From NCBI GenBank assembly GCA_964490725.1, contig CAZBDU010000033.1, forward strand, positions 1 to 52,220: a stretch of 52,220 nt of DNA, given 5' to 3'. Source of the stretch: CAZBDU01 sp964490725. GTDB taxonomy: Bacteria; Spirochaetota; Spirochaetia; SZUA-6; DRHE01. Of this stretch, positions 32,373 to 41,939 are shown one piece after another (position 1 is the first letter of the stretch; each line of letters opens with the position of its first letter). The notes under the pieces are model-generated. The model did no database searches, was not told where the DNA came from, and saw only the letters and a list, made by a program, of their open reading frames with translations. Made by a program: the position numbers and the translations under genes.

Positions 32373-34645
32373 TATTGTCCCCCTCCCTGCTGCAGTGCGG
32401 CATAGACGTGCTCCGCTTTCACGGGGAGCTTGTGGAAGCGGATTCCAGTGGCGTTGTGGATGGCGTTCACGATGGCCGGAGCGGTGTCGTTCAATCCGAT
32501 CTCGCCCACCCCCTTGGCACCGTACGGCCCTTCCGCATCGGCGCTCTCCACGAGGATCACCTTCACCTCCGGGATGTCCATGGCGGTGGGCATCATGTAC
32601 TTCTCCAGGCAGTCGCTCACCACCCGCCCGCGCGAGTCGGTGATCAGCTCCTCGCTCAGGGCGAAGCCCATGCCCTGGATCACTGCGCCTTCGATCTGGC
32701 CCTCCACCGCCAGCGGATTGATGGCCTTGCCCACATCCTGGGCCACAGTGATCCGTTCCACACGGACTTCCCCGGTCCAGGTATCCACCACGACCTCCGC
32801 GACCTGCACGGAGAATGCGAAGGCGGCGGAGGTGTTGGCGTAACCGTCCGGCCTGAGACGTTCGGTGGGCGGGTTGTACTGGTACGAGGAGGTCAGAACG
32901 TGACCGACGCAACGCGGGGAGTGGAACACCGCGTCTCCGTAGGTGAGCCGCAGCCTGGCGTCTTCCCTGGAGTACACGGCGCCGTCCCCGGCCTCAAGCT
33001 TCTCCACGGGCACCTTCAGGCACCTGGAGGCGGATTCCAGAAGATAGTCCCTGAGCCGCGCCGCGGCCATGCGCGCGGCGTTTCCGTCCTCGAAGCATAC
33101 CCGGGAGGCGAAGCTTCCCAGGGACACCGGAGAAACCAGGGTGTCGCAGCCCATCACATGGATGCGTTCCAGGGGTATGTCCAGCTCCTCGGCCACCATC
33201 TGCGCCAGCACGGTGTCCGCCCAGGTGCCTGTGTCGCCGCTGCCTTTGTAGAGGGCAACCTGCCCGTCCAGATACATCTTCAGCTCGATGCTGGCAAACT
33301 CCCCGTCGGGGAAGATGTTGCTGCCGCTGACGTGGATGGCGCCGCCCATGCCGATCCCGCGGCGGAAACGCCCCTCCTTGCCTGCCGAGCGCTTCTCGCG
33401 CCAGCCCGTGGCTTCCACAGCCTTGCGAAAGCACTCCTCGAAGCCGCAGGAGGTGATCTTCCATCCGCAGGGAGTGGTTTCCCCGGATTCGTTGGCATTC
33501 CTCAGGCGGATCTCCAGCGGGTCCAGCCCGAGCTCCTCGGCGATCCTGTCGAGCTGGACGTCGATGGCCAGGTTGACCTGCGGCGCCCCGAAACCGCGAA
33601 AGGGCCCGCCGACCTCCTTGTTCGTGTACACGATCTTAGCGCGATACCGGAACGCCGGCACCCGGTAGAGCGAGGAGGCGATTCCCCCGGCGTAGCCGGT
33701 AACGCCGGGACCGTAGTGGCAGTAGGCTCCCTTGTCCGCCACGACTTCCATCTGCCGGGCAAGGAGAGTTCCGTCCTTGCGCACCCCCGTCTTGATCTTC
33801 ATGTGGAAGGGCTGCCGGATACGGGTGGTGGTCATCTCCTCTTCACGGGAGAAGGTGGTCTTGACCGGCCGCCCGGTGCGCAGCGCCAGCAACGCAGTCA
33901 CCCCCTCGTCTTCGCAGTACTTGGAGCGCGCCCCGAAGCCCCCGCCGGAGAGGATCTGCATGACCCGGACCCGGGACAACGGCAGACCGCAGACGTGCGC
34001 CACCTCCTTGCGCACGAAATAGGGGCTTTGGGTCCCGGTCCAGATCTCCAGCATGTTGTCCGCGGTGAGTCGGGCTACGCTGCAGCGCGGCTCCAGGTTG
34101 CAGTGAGCGGCCGCCTGCGTGGAGAACTCGTCCTCGAAGACATGGTCCGCCTCTGCGAAGGCTCGATCCACGTCTCCGAAATCCCTGTTGAGCTCCAGCA
34201 TGAGGTTGCTCTTGCCTTCGTGTATCTGGAGCGCATCCTCCTCCAGGGCCGCCTGCGGGCTCAGGTACGCGGGCAGGACCTCGTAGTCCACCTCGATGAG
34301 CGGCAGCGCCTCCGCCGCCGCCCTTGCCGTTTCCGCCGCCACCGCCGCCACGGGATCGCCGACGTAGCGCACCCTGTCCCGGCACAGGGGAGGCATGTCA
34401 GGAATCTGTGCGAGATAGTTCACCGGCGCATCCGCCCCGGTCAGAACCGCGACCACGCCCGGTGCCTGCGCAGCCTTCGAGACCTCGATTCCCCTGATGC
34501 GGGCGTGGGCGTGCGGGCTGCGCAGGACGCGGGCGTAAAGCATGCCGGGCAGCTTCAGGTCGTCGCTGTACGTTGCCCGCCCGCTCACCTTGGAGAACCC
34601 ATGCACCTCCGGAACTCTCTGACCTATGTACTTGTACGTCTTCAT
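32372..34645 (-). CDS. Molybdenum hydroxylase large subunit (xanthine dehydrogenase family)
   Basis: A 757-residue molybdopterin-binding subunit of the xanthine oxidase family that hydroxylates N-heterocycles or aldehydes. It begins VHGFSKVSGRATYSDDL and contains LSGGGFGARS (molybdopterin contact), GPFRGFGAPQ and the strictly conserved catalytic glutamate in GAKGVGEIGLND near residue 714. The matching 2Fe-2S and FAD subunits are in the same operon at 38.8-40.2 kb, separated from it by three other genes, an unusual split order. Substrate preference cannot be fixed from sequence; the neighbouring genes favour a purine-like compound. Confidence 0.92.
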   Translation of the reverse strand: MKTYKYIGQRVPEVHGFSKVSGRATYSDDLKLPGMLYARVLRSPHAHARIRGIEVSKAAQAPGVVAVLTGADAPVNYLAQIPDMPPLCRDRVRYVGDPVAAVAAETARAAAEALPLIEVDYEVLPAYLSPQAALEEDALQIHEGKSNLMLELNRDFGDVDRAFAEADHVFEDEFSTQAAAHCNLEPRCSVARLTADNMLEIWTGTQSPYFVRKEVAHVCGLPLSRVRVMQILSGGGFGARSKYCEDEGVTALLALRTGRPVKTTFSREEEMTTTRIRQPFHMKIKTGVRKDGTLLARQMEVVADKGAYCHYGPGVTGYAGGIASSLYRVPAFRYRAKIVYTNKEVGGPFRGFGAPQVNLAIDVQLDRIAEELGLDPLEIRLRNANESGETTPCGWKITSCGFEECFRKAVEATGWREKRSAGKEGRFRRGIGMGGAIHVSGSNIFPDGEFASIELKMYLDGQVALYKGSGDTGTWADTVLAQMVAEELDIPLERIHVMGCDTLVSPVSLGSFASRVCFEDGNAARMAAARLRDYLLESASRCLKVPVEKLEAGDGAVYSREDARLRLTYGDAVFHSPRCVGHVLTSSYQYNPPTERLRPDGYANTSAAFAFSVQVAEVVVDTWTGEVRVERITVAQDVGKAINPLAVEGQIEGAVIQGMGFALSEELITDSRGRVVSDCLEKYMMPTAMDIPEVKVILVESADAEGPYGAKGVGEIGLNDTAPAIVNAIHNATGIRFHKLPVKAEHVYAALQQGGGQ

Positions 34646-34691
34646 TTCGCCACAGCCCTGCCTGCTTCTAGTAGCTCTTGACCTGTACGCC

Positions 34692-35325
34692 CTAGGGGTC
34701 GCGGTGGGCCTCCTCTATCAGCGCCTGGGAGCGCAGCTTGCCCGCCTCGAAGCGCTCCAGGTTCGTGAAGGTCTCAGGCTCCCGGCGCACCGGCGCCGCC
34801 TTGGGCTGCGCCGCATAGCCCACCGGAAGAATGCAGATGACCTTGAGAGGATCCGGCACTCCCAGAATCTGCTTGACCTCGTGAGGGTAGAAGTTGGTGA
34901 ACACAACCGCGCCCAGCCCCTGCGCGTGGGCCGCCAGCAGCATGTTCTGCGCGGCCATGCTCACGCTGCCCCTCAGCGCGAACAGCTCCACCTGCACGTC
35001 CACCCGATGCATCATGCTCACGTACTGGAAGCGGGGATCGCCGCAAACCACCAGCTGCACCGGCGCCTCCGGAAGATACCTCCCGGTGAAATCCCGCAGG
35101 AAGGGCAAATCCCGCAGCCGCTTGATGCGGGCTACGATGCGCTGCACGCTCTCCTGGATTCGCAGGCGGGTGTCGGCCTCACGGACCACGACGATATCCC
35201 AGGGCTGGGAGCTCGCGCTGGAGGGAGCCCAGCGGGCGGCCTCGATGATACGCCGGATCGCCCTTCTCCGGCACCGGATCGCTCTTAGACGACCGGATGG
35301 AGCGTCGCGTCTTCAGCACTTCCAT
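34692..35325 (-). pseudogene. Nitroreductase-family gene broken by a one-base frameshift
   Basis: Reading from ATG 35325 gives MEVLKTRRSIRSSKSDPVPE, the usual nitroreductase start; the frame then fails at GAGAAGGGCGAT (around 35261-35264). Dropping one G restores RRIIEAARWAPSSASSQPWD and VVVREADTR, and the rest (to 34692) is a normal FMN-binding nitroreductase with AAQNMLLAAHAQGLGAVVF near the C-terminus. Corrected length is about 210 residues, normal for the family. It is either a real recent pseudogene or a sequencing error in a G run. Family members reduce nitro groups, flavins or quinones with NAD(P)H. Confidence 0.85.
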
Positions 35326-35374
35326 GAACCCGTTCGCCTTTATAGTCCTCCCTCGGCCGGCGACAAAGCCCGAA

Positions 35375-36694
35375 TCAGCCAGCCTTCTTCTCGGCCACCG
35401 TCATGGCCCGGTCGAAGGCTTCCAGCACCCGTCCTGCCTGCTCGCGGGTGATGGTAAGCGGCGGCTGAAAGCGAATCCTGTTGTAGTAGAAGCCGCCGCG
35501 GCCGATGATGACCGCCTCCTTCAGGGCCTCGTCCAGGATCGTTTCCACGGCCGCGTTCGGCGCGGGCGTACGGCTGTTCTTGTCGGTGACGATCTCGGCG
35601 CCGATCATGAGCCCCTTGCCCTGCACGTCGTCCAGCATCCCGTGCCGGCGGCTCAACGCCTGAAGCTCCGCCAGCATGTACCGGCCCACCGCGGCCGCGT
35701 TCTCCAGAAGCTTCTCCTCCTCGGTCGCTTCGATGGCGGCCAGGGCGGCGCGGCAGCTCACCGGGTTTCCCCCGAAAGTCGAGAAGTCGGGCCCGGGGAA
35801 GGAATCGGCCACGTCCGCACGGGCCATGACCGCCCCGATAGGAAGCCCGCCTCCCAGGGCCTTGGCCATGGTGATCACGTCCGGCTCGACGCCGTAGTGC
35901 TCGATGGCGAACCATTTGCCGGTCCGGCCCATGCCGGTCTGGACCTCGTCGACGATCAGCAGAATCCCGTTCTCCTCCAGGATTGGCTTCAGCACCTGGA
36001 AGTAGCGTTCCGGGGCCACGACGATGCCGCCGATCCCCTGAACGGCTTCCACGATGACGGCCGCCACGCGCCGGGAGGTCTGGCTCTTCAAGAGAACGTC
36101 CAGGTAGCGCGCGCAGGCGGTTCCGCACTTCTGCGGGTCCTTGTGCCCCAGAGAACAGCGGTAGCAGTGAAATCCAGGCAGGTGGATGGTCCCCGGCATG
36201 AACGGTCCCAGCCCCGTGCGCCAGGAACCGAGCCCGGTGAGGCTCATGGTCAGCCCGCCGCGGCCGTAGAAACCGTTCTGCAGCCCCAGCAGCTCGAACC
36301 TTCCCGTGGCGATGCGGGCAAGAGTCAGGGCGTGCTCGTTGGCCTCCGTCCCCGAGTTGCAGAAGAAGAGCTTGGCCTTGCCGCGATCCATCGGAGAGAG
36401 CACGGAGAGTTTCCTCGCCAGCAGGGGCATGGGCACCGTCCGGTACAGGGCGGACAGGTGGGATAGCTTGCGCACCTGGTCGCAGACCGCTTCCACCACC
36501 TTCGGGTGCGAGTGCCCGACATTCAGCACGGAGATTCCGCTGAAGCAGTCCAGGTACTCCTGGCCTTCCAGGTCGGTGACTACGGCCCCGTGGCCCTCCA
36601 CGAAGACCTTCTCGTTCCAGGCCTCCACCGACTTCATCAGGTATCGGTTCTGCAAGTCCAGGATCTGCGCGGTTGTCGGCATCTGTTCGTTCAT
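35375..36694 (-). CDS. Class III pyridoxal-phosphate aminotransferase
   Basis: A 439-residue omega-type aminotransferase of the group including 4-aminobutyrate, beta-alanine and AGXT2-like alanine:glyoxylate aminotransferases. FFCNSGTEANEHALTLAR binds the PLP phosphate, VDEVQTGMGRTG holds the PLP-ring Asp and ITMAKALGGGLPIGAV has the Schiff-base lysine. A cysteine-containing insert (GFHCYRCSLGHKDPQKCG) may bind a metal or be redox sensitive. ATG 36694 follows GAGGAGTGG. In the operon it would remove an amino group from a ring-cleavage product or use glyoxylate as acceptor. About 260 bases to the previous gene contain no intact gene. Confidence 0.9.
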   Translation of the reverse strand: MNEQMPTTAQILDLQNRYLMKSVEAWNEKVFVEGHGAVVTDLEGQEYLDCFSGISVLNVGHSHPKVVEAVCDQVRKLSHLSALYRTVPMPLLARKLSVLSPMDRGKAKLFFCNSGTEANEHALTLARIATGRFELLGLQNGFYGRGGLTMSLTGLGSWRTGLGPFMPGTIHLPGFHCYRCSLGHKDPQKCGTACARYLDVLLKSQTSRRVAAVIVEAVQGIGGIVVAPERYFQVLKPILEENGILLIVDEVQTGMGRTGKWFAIEHYGVEPDVITMAKALGGGLPIGAVMARADVADSFPGPDFSTFGGNPVSCRAALAAIEATEEEKLLENAAAVGRYMLAELQALSRRHGMLDDVQGKGLMIGAEIVTDKNSRTPAPNAAVETILDEALKEAVIIGRGGFYYNRIRFQPPLTITREQAGRVLEAFDRAMTVAEKKAG

Positions 36695-36955
36695 GTTTTC
36701 CACTCCTCGCTCCACCCCGGCAATCTCATTTCCTGGCCAGGATTGTCTTCCCTGGCGTCTCGTTCGCGTTGCCCACCACCACCCGCTGGCCCACAGCTCA
36801 TCCACAATGGGAAGCCCGCGCCTTGGCATCAACACGCTGCCATCGATGACGCCGGCGTCCACGTTCTCTTCGCAAGCGACGAAAACGCGACGGGAAGAGG
36901 CGCCTGCGGCCGCGTGTGCGCCCCGCCTCCTCCAGGCCGTCCCGACCCCGGCCCG

Positions 36956-38782
36956 CTACGGGCGAAGCCCCAGCTCCTCCAGGAGCTGGGGCGTGGGTCG
37001 CCCCTCAGGGCTCCACCGCCGCACGCGGTAGTACTGCTCCAGAAGCTCCGCCTGCTCGACGATCTGCCCCTTCGACGCCCCCTCCTCCAGCGGCTCGGTA
37101 AGAAAACGCTCCGGAAGCGTGTCGGCCTCCCGGCTCATCCCCTCGCGCCAGTTGATCAGGCGTTCGAGGTTGAACACCCGCTCCCCGATCTTCATCAGCC
37201 GCTCCGCGGAGTCGAGCTCCTCGAACCCGGTGGCCGCGGCGAGAAGCTCGGCCATCGTCTTCTGGTCGATCACCCCCAGCTGGGTCGGGAAAGCACAGAT
37301 CCCGGTGCTGTCGTACATGCATGATCTGTCCTGGTTGCGTTTCGTCAGCTCGGCCTTTCCGGCGATCGTGAACCGGTCGAAGTTGGGATCGTAGAGCTCC
37401 TCCTCGGCGTATCCGGTGTGATGGCACCCTCCCCGCGGAGACGTGGCATAGGCGAGCGCCTGGGACTTCGCGCCCCGCGGATCGTAGCCCGCGAGCTCCA
37501 GTCCCTTTACGTGCAGCGCGTACCTCCAGGCGCCGCCGCCTATTTCCTCAGCGGCCCGCCGTACGCCTTCGCCCAGTATCTCTCCGATGCCTTCCCGCCG
37601 CCCGATGCGGTGCACGAGCTCGATCATCGCCCTGTGATTGCCGAAGCGCAGGTCCAAACCGCCGAGATCCTTGGCGGTCAGTATCCCGCGCTCGGCCAGC
37701 TCCATGGCGAAGGCGCAGATATTCCCGGTGGATATCGTATCCAGGCCGTACTCGGTGCAAAGCTGGTCCGCGACGATCACCGCTGGCAGGGACTCGACCC
37801 CACAATCCGATCCAAAGGCGTAGATGGTTTCATACTCCGGCCCGCGGCAATGGGCTCCCTTGTACTCCCCTTCCTTCACCTCCGACAGAGAGATGCAGGC
37901 CACTGGACACCGGTGGCACGTGACTTTCTTCACGACGTGGCGGTTTTTGAGCGCGTCACCGTTGATGCTTTCATGGAAATCGCAGAATCCCTTCTGATAG
38001 TTTCTGGTTCCCAGGATCCCGAGCTCGTTCATCGGTGAAACGATGAACGGCGTGCCGTACTCGCGCCATTGCTGAAAGAACTCGTTCTCCCAGTAAAGCT
38101 TCTTTTCCTCCTCCACGATTTCCAGGAAGCGTGGCCGGTGGTGCACTCCGATCTGGTTGGTCCCCGTTCCCCGAGCTGCAATCGCCTTGAGGTTCTTCGA
38201 AGCAAACACGGCACCGGTCCCTCCACGGCCGACATAGCGGTGATCGCCGTAGAGGCAGGCTACCTTCACACCCCTTTCGGCGGCCGGGCCGACGCACAGC
38301 ACCCGGGTCTTGCGGTCCGTGGCCCTTATCAGCTCCGCCTCGGTTTCGGGGCAGGTGCGGCCCCGCAGCTCGGCGCAGGGTCTGACCTCCGCCTTGCCGT
38401 CGCTGATCCAGAGGTAGGACAGCCGAGGCGCGCGCCCGACCACGACCACGGCGTCAAAGCCTGCGAACTTGAGCTCGGGGCCGAAGAAGCCGCCGGTGTT
38501 GCCCATGCAGATCATTCCCGTCAGGGGGCTCTTCGTCGTGACGTTGGTACGGGAGCTGAACAACGAGGCCGTCCCCGTGAGGGCACCGGTGCTCACGACG
38601 ACAACGTTCTCAGGCGATAATGGATCCACACCAGCGCGAAGACGCTCGTGGAGGATCGCCGCGCCCAATCCTCTTCCGCCTATGTACCGCCTCAGCAGGC
38701 TTTCGTCCGTAGTCTCGACGGTCGTGCGATTGCCGGTGAGATCCACGAACAGGATTTTCCCCGTGTAGGCGCCTCTGATCAT
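36956..38782 (-). CDS. Aldehyde:ferredoxin oxidoreductase (tungsten-pterin enzyme)
   Basis: A 608-residue enzyme of the AOR family, matching its usual length of about 605. It oxidises aldehydes to acids with ferredoxin as acceptor in anaerobes. Seen: MIRGAYTGKILFVDLT start, RRYIGGRGLG, SPLTGMICMGNTGG, GRGGTGAVFASKNLKAI (pterin-binding), the cluster motif CHRCPVAC near residue 300 with a distal Cys in STGICAF, and DPRGAKSQALAYATSPRGG. ATG 38782 has AGGAGGG upstream. It implies a strictly or mostly anaerobic host able to import tungstate or molybdate. Confidence 0.93.
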   Translation of the reverse strand: MIRGAYTGKILFVDLTGNRTTVETTDESLLRRYIGGRGLGAAILHERLRAGVDPLSPENVVVVSTGALTGTASLFSSRTNVTTKSPLTGMICMGNTGGFFGPELKFAGFDAVVVVGRAPRLSYLWISDGKAEVRPCAELRGRTCPETEAELIRATDRKTRVLCVGPAAERGVKVACLYGDHRYVGRGGTGAVFASKNLKAIAARGTGTNQIGVHHRPRFLEIVEEEKKLYWENEFFQQWREYGTPFIVSPMNELGILGTRNYQKGFCDFHESINGDALKNRHVVKKVTCHRCPVACISLSEVKEGEYKGAHCRGPEYETIYAFGSDCGVESLPAVIVADQLCTEYGLDTISTGNICAFAMELAERGILTAKDLGGLDLRFGNHRAMIELVHRIGRREGIGEILGEGVRRAAEEIGGGAWRYALHVKGLELAGYDPRGAKSQALAYATSPRGGCHHTGYAEEELYDPNFDRFTIAGKAELTKRNQDRSCMYDSTGICAFPTQLGVIDQKTMAELLAAATGFEELDSAERLMKIGERVFNLERLINWREGMSREADTLPERFLTEPLEEGASKGQIVEQAELLEQYYRVRRWSPEGRPTPQLLEELGLRP

Positions 38783-38834
38783 TCTTTCCCTCCTGGTAGG
38801 TCTTCGCTCCACAGCCTGCCCGCTGCCCGCAGCG

Positions 38835-39350
38835 TCAGGCGAAATCGCGCCTCTCCCGCTCCTGCCCGCCATACATGTCCCGGGCCGCGCTCTGCACCGC
38901 TTCCACGATCTTCTTGTAGCCGGTGCAGCGGCAGAGATTTCCAGACAGGCCCCTCTTGATCGCCTCAGAATCGGGGTGCTCCTCCCGATCCAGCAACGCC
39001 TTGGCCGCCAGCACCATCCCCGGTGTGCAGTACCCGCACTGCATGGCCCCGGCCTCGATGAAAGCCTTCTGAATGGCGTGAGGTTGCTCGCGGCTTCCCA
39101 GGCCGTCGCCCGTCACCACCACGCAGCCCTCCACCTGCAACGCCAGAACCAGGCAGGAATTCACCAGCTCACCGTCCAGGATCACCGAACACGCTCCGCA
39201 GTCCCCCCTGCTGCAGCCGCACTTGACCTCCGTACAGCCCAGCTCCTCACGTAAGAACTCCAGGAGCGTCTGGCCGGGGTACGCGCTGCCCTTCCTTCGC
39301 TTGCCGTTGACCAGGATTTCGATTTCCCTCATCCCCGTCCCGTTATCCAT
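38835..39350 (-). CDS. Molybdenum hydroxylase 2Fe-2S subunit
   Basis: A 171-residue small subunit of a xanthine-dehydrogenase-type enzyme. The N-terminal plant-type cluster is bound by C-x4-C-x2-C-x11-C in KCGCSRGDCGACSVILDG, and the C-terminal helical domain has the second cluster in QCGYCTPGM and GNLCRCTGY. I start at ATG 39350, eight bases after the previous stop; ATG 39332 (MREIEI) is an equally possible start. Electrons pass through these clusters from the molybdenum site to FAD. Confidence 0.92.
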   Translation of the reverse strand: MDNGTGMREIEILVNGKRRKGSAYPGQTLLEFLREELGCTEVKCGCSRGDCGACSVILDGELVNSCLVLALQVEGCVVVTGDGLGSREQPHAIQKAFIEAGAMQCGYCTPGMVLAAKALLDREEHPDSEAIKRGLSGNLCRCTGYKKIVEAVQSAARDMYGGQERERRDFA

Positions 39351-39358
39351 CGGTTCGC

Positions 39359-40240
39359 TCAGCGCTTGCCGGCCCGGGACAGCGCCGCCTCGATCGCCTC
39401 CTGGACCATTACCGCTGTCATTTCCTTGCGATACGCCGCCGAACCCCGAAAAACAGAGTCTCTCGGGGCCGCCGTCTCTGAGGCTATCCGAGCCGCTCCG
39501 CGAACCCGCTCCGCCTCCAGGGGACCCGCGCACAGGTGCCTCTCCGCCTCACGCATGCGCAGCGGCCGGGCCGCCACGGGTCCCAGGGCGATGCGGGCCT
39601 CGTCGACCCGCTCGCCGGCGAGGCGCAGCCACACAGCGCAGTTGAGCACCGGAAGCGTCAGGGCCCTGCGCCGCATCATGCGCCGGAACGCCGAGCCCTC
39701 GCCCTGTTCCGCCAGCGGCACCAGGATCGCCGTCACCAGCTCACGGCTGGAGTCCAGCGCGCTTCCGCCGGTTTCGAGGTAGGCTTCTTCCACCGGCACC
39801 TGCCTCTGCCCTTCCCGCGTGCTGAGGCATAGCGTTGCGTCCAGAGCCAGGAGAGGTATCGCTGCATCGGCGGCTGGCTGCGCGGACAAGACGTTCCCGG
39901 CCAGGGTGGCCCGGTTTCTGATCTGCGGCCCGCCTACCCAGCTGCACCCTTCCTGCAACGCGGTGGCCCGGTTCCGCATCAGCTCGGAACGTTCGACCTG
40001 GCTCATCGTCACGCTCGATCCCAGCCGCGCCCGGGGCGGAGCCTCGCTCATCGGCTCGATCCTGTCCAGGCCGGGAATGCGACCGATGTCCACGAACACT
40101 TCGCACCCGTGCTTGCCTTCCCTCATGGACACGATCAGATCCGTGCCGCCGTTGAGAACCCGAGCCTTTCCACCTTCCGCGGCCAGGAAGCCCGCCGCCT
40201 CTTCCACGCTACGGGGAAAGAGATGATCCCGAATCTGCAT
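39359..40240 (-). CDS. Molybdenum hydroxylase FAD-binding subunit
   Basis: A 293-residue FAD subunit (CO-dehydrogenase-flavoprotein-like). The N-terminal domain has VLNGGTDLIVSMREG (FAD loop) and RNRATLAGNVLSAQPAAD, the second conserved flavin segment; the C-terminal half is the typical FAD_binding_5 tail domain with ARIALGPVAARPLR. It completes the three-subunit enzyme with the genes at 38835 and 32372. Directly downstream of the cyclase-family gene. Confidence 0.92.
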   Translation of the reverse strand: MQIRDHLFPRSVEEAAGFLAAEGGKARVLNGGTDLIVSMREGKHGCEVFVDIGRIPGLDRIEPMSEAPPRARLGSSVTMSQVERSELMRNRATALQEGCSWVGGPQIRNRATLAGNVLSAQPAADAAIPLLALDATLCLSTREGQRQVPVEEAYLETGGSALDSSRELVTAILVPLAEQGEGSAFRRMMRRRALTLPVLNCAVWLRLAGERVDEARIALGPVAARPLRMREAERHLCAGPLEAERVRGAARIASETAAPRDSVFRGSAAYRKEMTAVMVQEAIEAALSRAGKR

Positions 40241-40290
40241 CTCATGCGTCCTTCACAGCGTCTTTTCGATCGAGTCCGGCCTGCCTGCCC

Positions 40291-41058
40291 CTACTCCTCC
40301 ACAAAGGCCACGGCGCGGACGAACCCCGCACTTCCTCCCGAGAACTTGATGGGGAAGCCGAAGAACTTGAACCCAACGGGGGGAAGCTGGTCCAGGTTGG
40401 CCAGTTTCTCGTAGTGTGCGTACTCTTTCCTGATGCCCAGCAGGTGGCACGGCCACAAGTACCTCGGGTCACGGCCGCGGTCCTTGTACTGCTTCGTCCA
40501 GTAGCTGTAGGGAATGTCGAAGCTCCAGGAATCGGTGCCCACGGTCTTGATCCCCTGATCCAGGACCCACTCCAGAGCGTCGGCGGACAGGTGCCCGCCC
40601 CGGTCCGAGTACTCCGGGGTCCCCCAGTGCTTGTCGTTGCCCGTCATGACCAGGAAGATGTTCCCGGGCTTCAATGTGCGGCCGATCTTCTTCAGCCGTC
40701 CCTTGAGCTCATCCCGGGAAAGAGCGTATCCGTCGGCCACGTCGCGGATGTCTACCACCACGCCGTCGCCGTAGCACCACTGAAGCGGCCAGCGGTCGAT
40801 CGTCTTGGCCGGCTTGCCTTCGCACTCCGGTCCCATGTGCCAGGGCGCGTCCAGGTGCGTGCCGGCGTGCGTGGTCATCTCCACGAAGTCGTCCGCGTAG
40901 GACTTGCCCGGAAAGGGCCAGTCCTTGGGGTCGATGTCGTAGTACTTCTGGTCCTCCTTCGCCCCGTTCTCGTGCGGAAGGTTCGTGATCTTCACGCTCA
41001 TCAAAGGGCTCGGGTCGCTTTCCGTCACCATGGAAAGGTCTACGATTCTGGTCGCCAT
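40291..41058 (-). CDS. Cyclase-family metal-dependent hydrolase (kynurenine-formamidase-like)
   Basis: A 255-residue protein of the putative cyclase family (PF04199), whose members open or hydrolyse amides and lactams, for example kynurenine formamidase and isatin hydrolase. The metal-binding signature HAGTHLDAPWHMG is at about residues 64-76, followed by GVVVDIRD and VGTDSWSFD. In this operon it is a good candidate for hydrolysing a ring produced by the molybdenum hydroxylase. A Shine-Dalgarno-like GGAGGAT stands before ATG 41058. Confidence 0.88.
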   Translation of the reverse strand: MATRIVDLSMVTESDPSPLMSVKITNLPHENGAKEDQKYYDIDPKDWPFPGKSYADDFVEMTTHAGTHLDAPWHMGPECEGKPAKTIDRWPLQWCYGDGVVVDIRDVADGYALSRDELKGRLKKIGRTLKPGNIFLVMTGNDKHWGTPEYSDRGGHLSADALEWVLDQGIKTVGTDSWSFDIPYSYWTKQYKDRGRDPRYLWPCHLLGIRKEYAHYEKLANLDQLPPVGFKFFGFPIKFSGGSAGFVRAVAFVEE

Positions 41059-41161
41059 CGGTCATCCTCCAGCCAAGTTGTTTTCATGCAGGCCGCGCGG
41101 CGGCAGCCAGCCTCCACCCCTATCTTCCCCTGTCTTCAGTACAGTCCCAGATCCTCCGCCG

Positions 41162-41919
41162 CTAGCCCGAAGCACGCGGCAGGAGCGCGGAACCGCCCGG
41201 CTCGCGATGGGCGATCCCGGTGTTGATGATGGGCAGGATCCCGGTGGCCATCACCGCCCGCACGTCGATGCCAAGGGGGGTGCCGCGAAAGCCCAGGGCG
41301 GGGACCTTGTACACCGGATGCTCGCTCACCGTGACTTCGTACATCTCCGGGGTGCCTTCGATCGCTTCCTCCACGCCGCCGCCCACGAGGCGGACGATCC
41401 CCGGGGCCGCCGCCATGGCCCCCCCAGACCGGCAGCCTCGGAGATGTGGCAGTCCCCCATCACCGGATTGGCGTCCTCGGGCCCGTAGCCTTCGAAATAC
41501 CGCCCCTCCCAGACCGGCACCAGGGCCGCCTTCAGCATCGGCACCAGGGTGCCCTCGATCCACCGCAGCCGATCGATTACCTTCTCGCCGTTGGCGCCCA
41601 AACAAAGCGTCCCGCCCAGCCCCTCGTTGATGGTGACGAAGCTGCGGCAGCCAGTAGTCCGGTCCGCCAGCTCCCCGGCCTCCCCCAGGTCCGATGCCCA
41701 CCGTTCGTACACCAGGGCCCCGCAGGCCGCGTTGCGCATGGCCCCACACATCCGGGTGGGCTCCAGTGGAGGGCCGGCATGCAGCAGCGCCCGTGAACCG
41801 AGCGCCGGCAGGGCCTCCCTGGCCGGAACCACGTCGACCCACTCCACGCGTCCGCCGCCGATCATGGCGGCCGCCCGCTCGTTCACCTCCTCGAGGCTCA
41901 CCGCGGCCTGTCCCCTCAA
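41162..41919 (-). pseudogene. Degenerate DUF1116 (AllG/YlbE-like) gene
   Basis: Conserved pieces of the DUF1116 family, the AllG component of the FdrA/AllFGH oxamate carbamoyltransferase system, are in order: LLHAGPPLEPTRMCGAMRNA, INEGLGGTLCLGANGEKV, EGYGPEDANPVMGDC, then in another frame AMAAAPGIVRLVGGG, ALGFRGTPLGIDVR and INTGIAHREPG. Large parts between these blocks are missing (about 250 residues remain of a usual 420 or more), and the frame changes at a run of seven G on the minus strand (41419-41425). No intact product is possible. Start is a TTG at 41919. Confidence 0.75.
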
Positions 41920-41939
41920 GACCTGACGCTCCTTGACCC

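Noticed and set aside
32375..34681. Plus-strand open frame of 768 codons opposite the molybdenum hydroxylase
   Set aside because: The minus strand encodes an unmistakable full-length family member; the plus frame has none of the features of a protein.
36695..36955. Possible gene remnant between the aldehyde oxidoreductase and the aminotransferase
   Set aside because: Short coding-like pieces exist (for example VVVGNANETPGKTILARK read on the minus strand) but none joins to a recognisable family or a start codon; I list the gap as empty.
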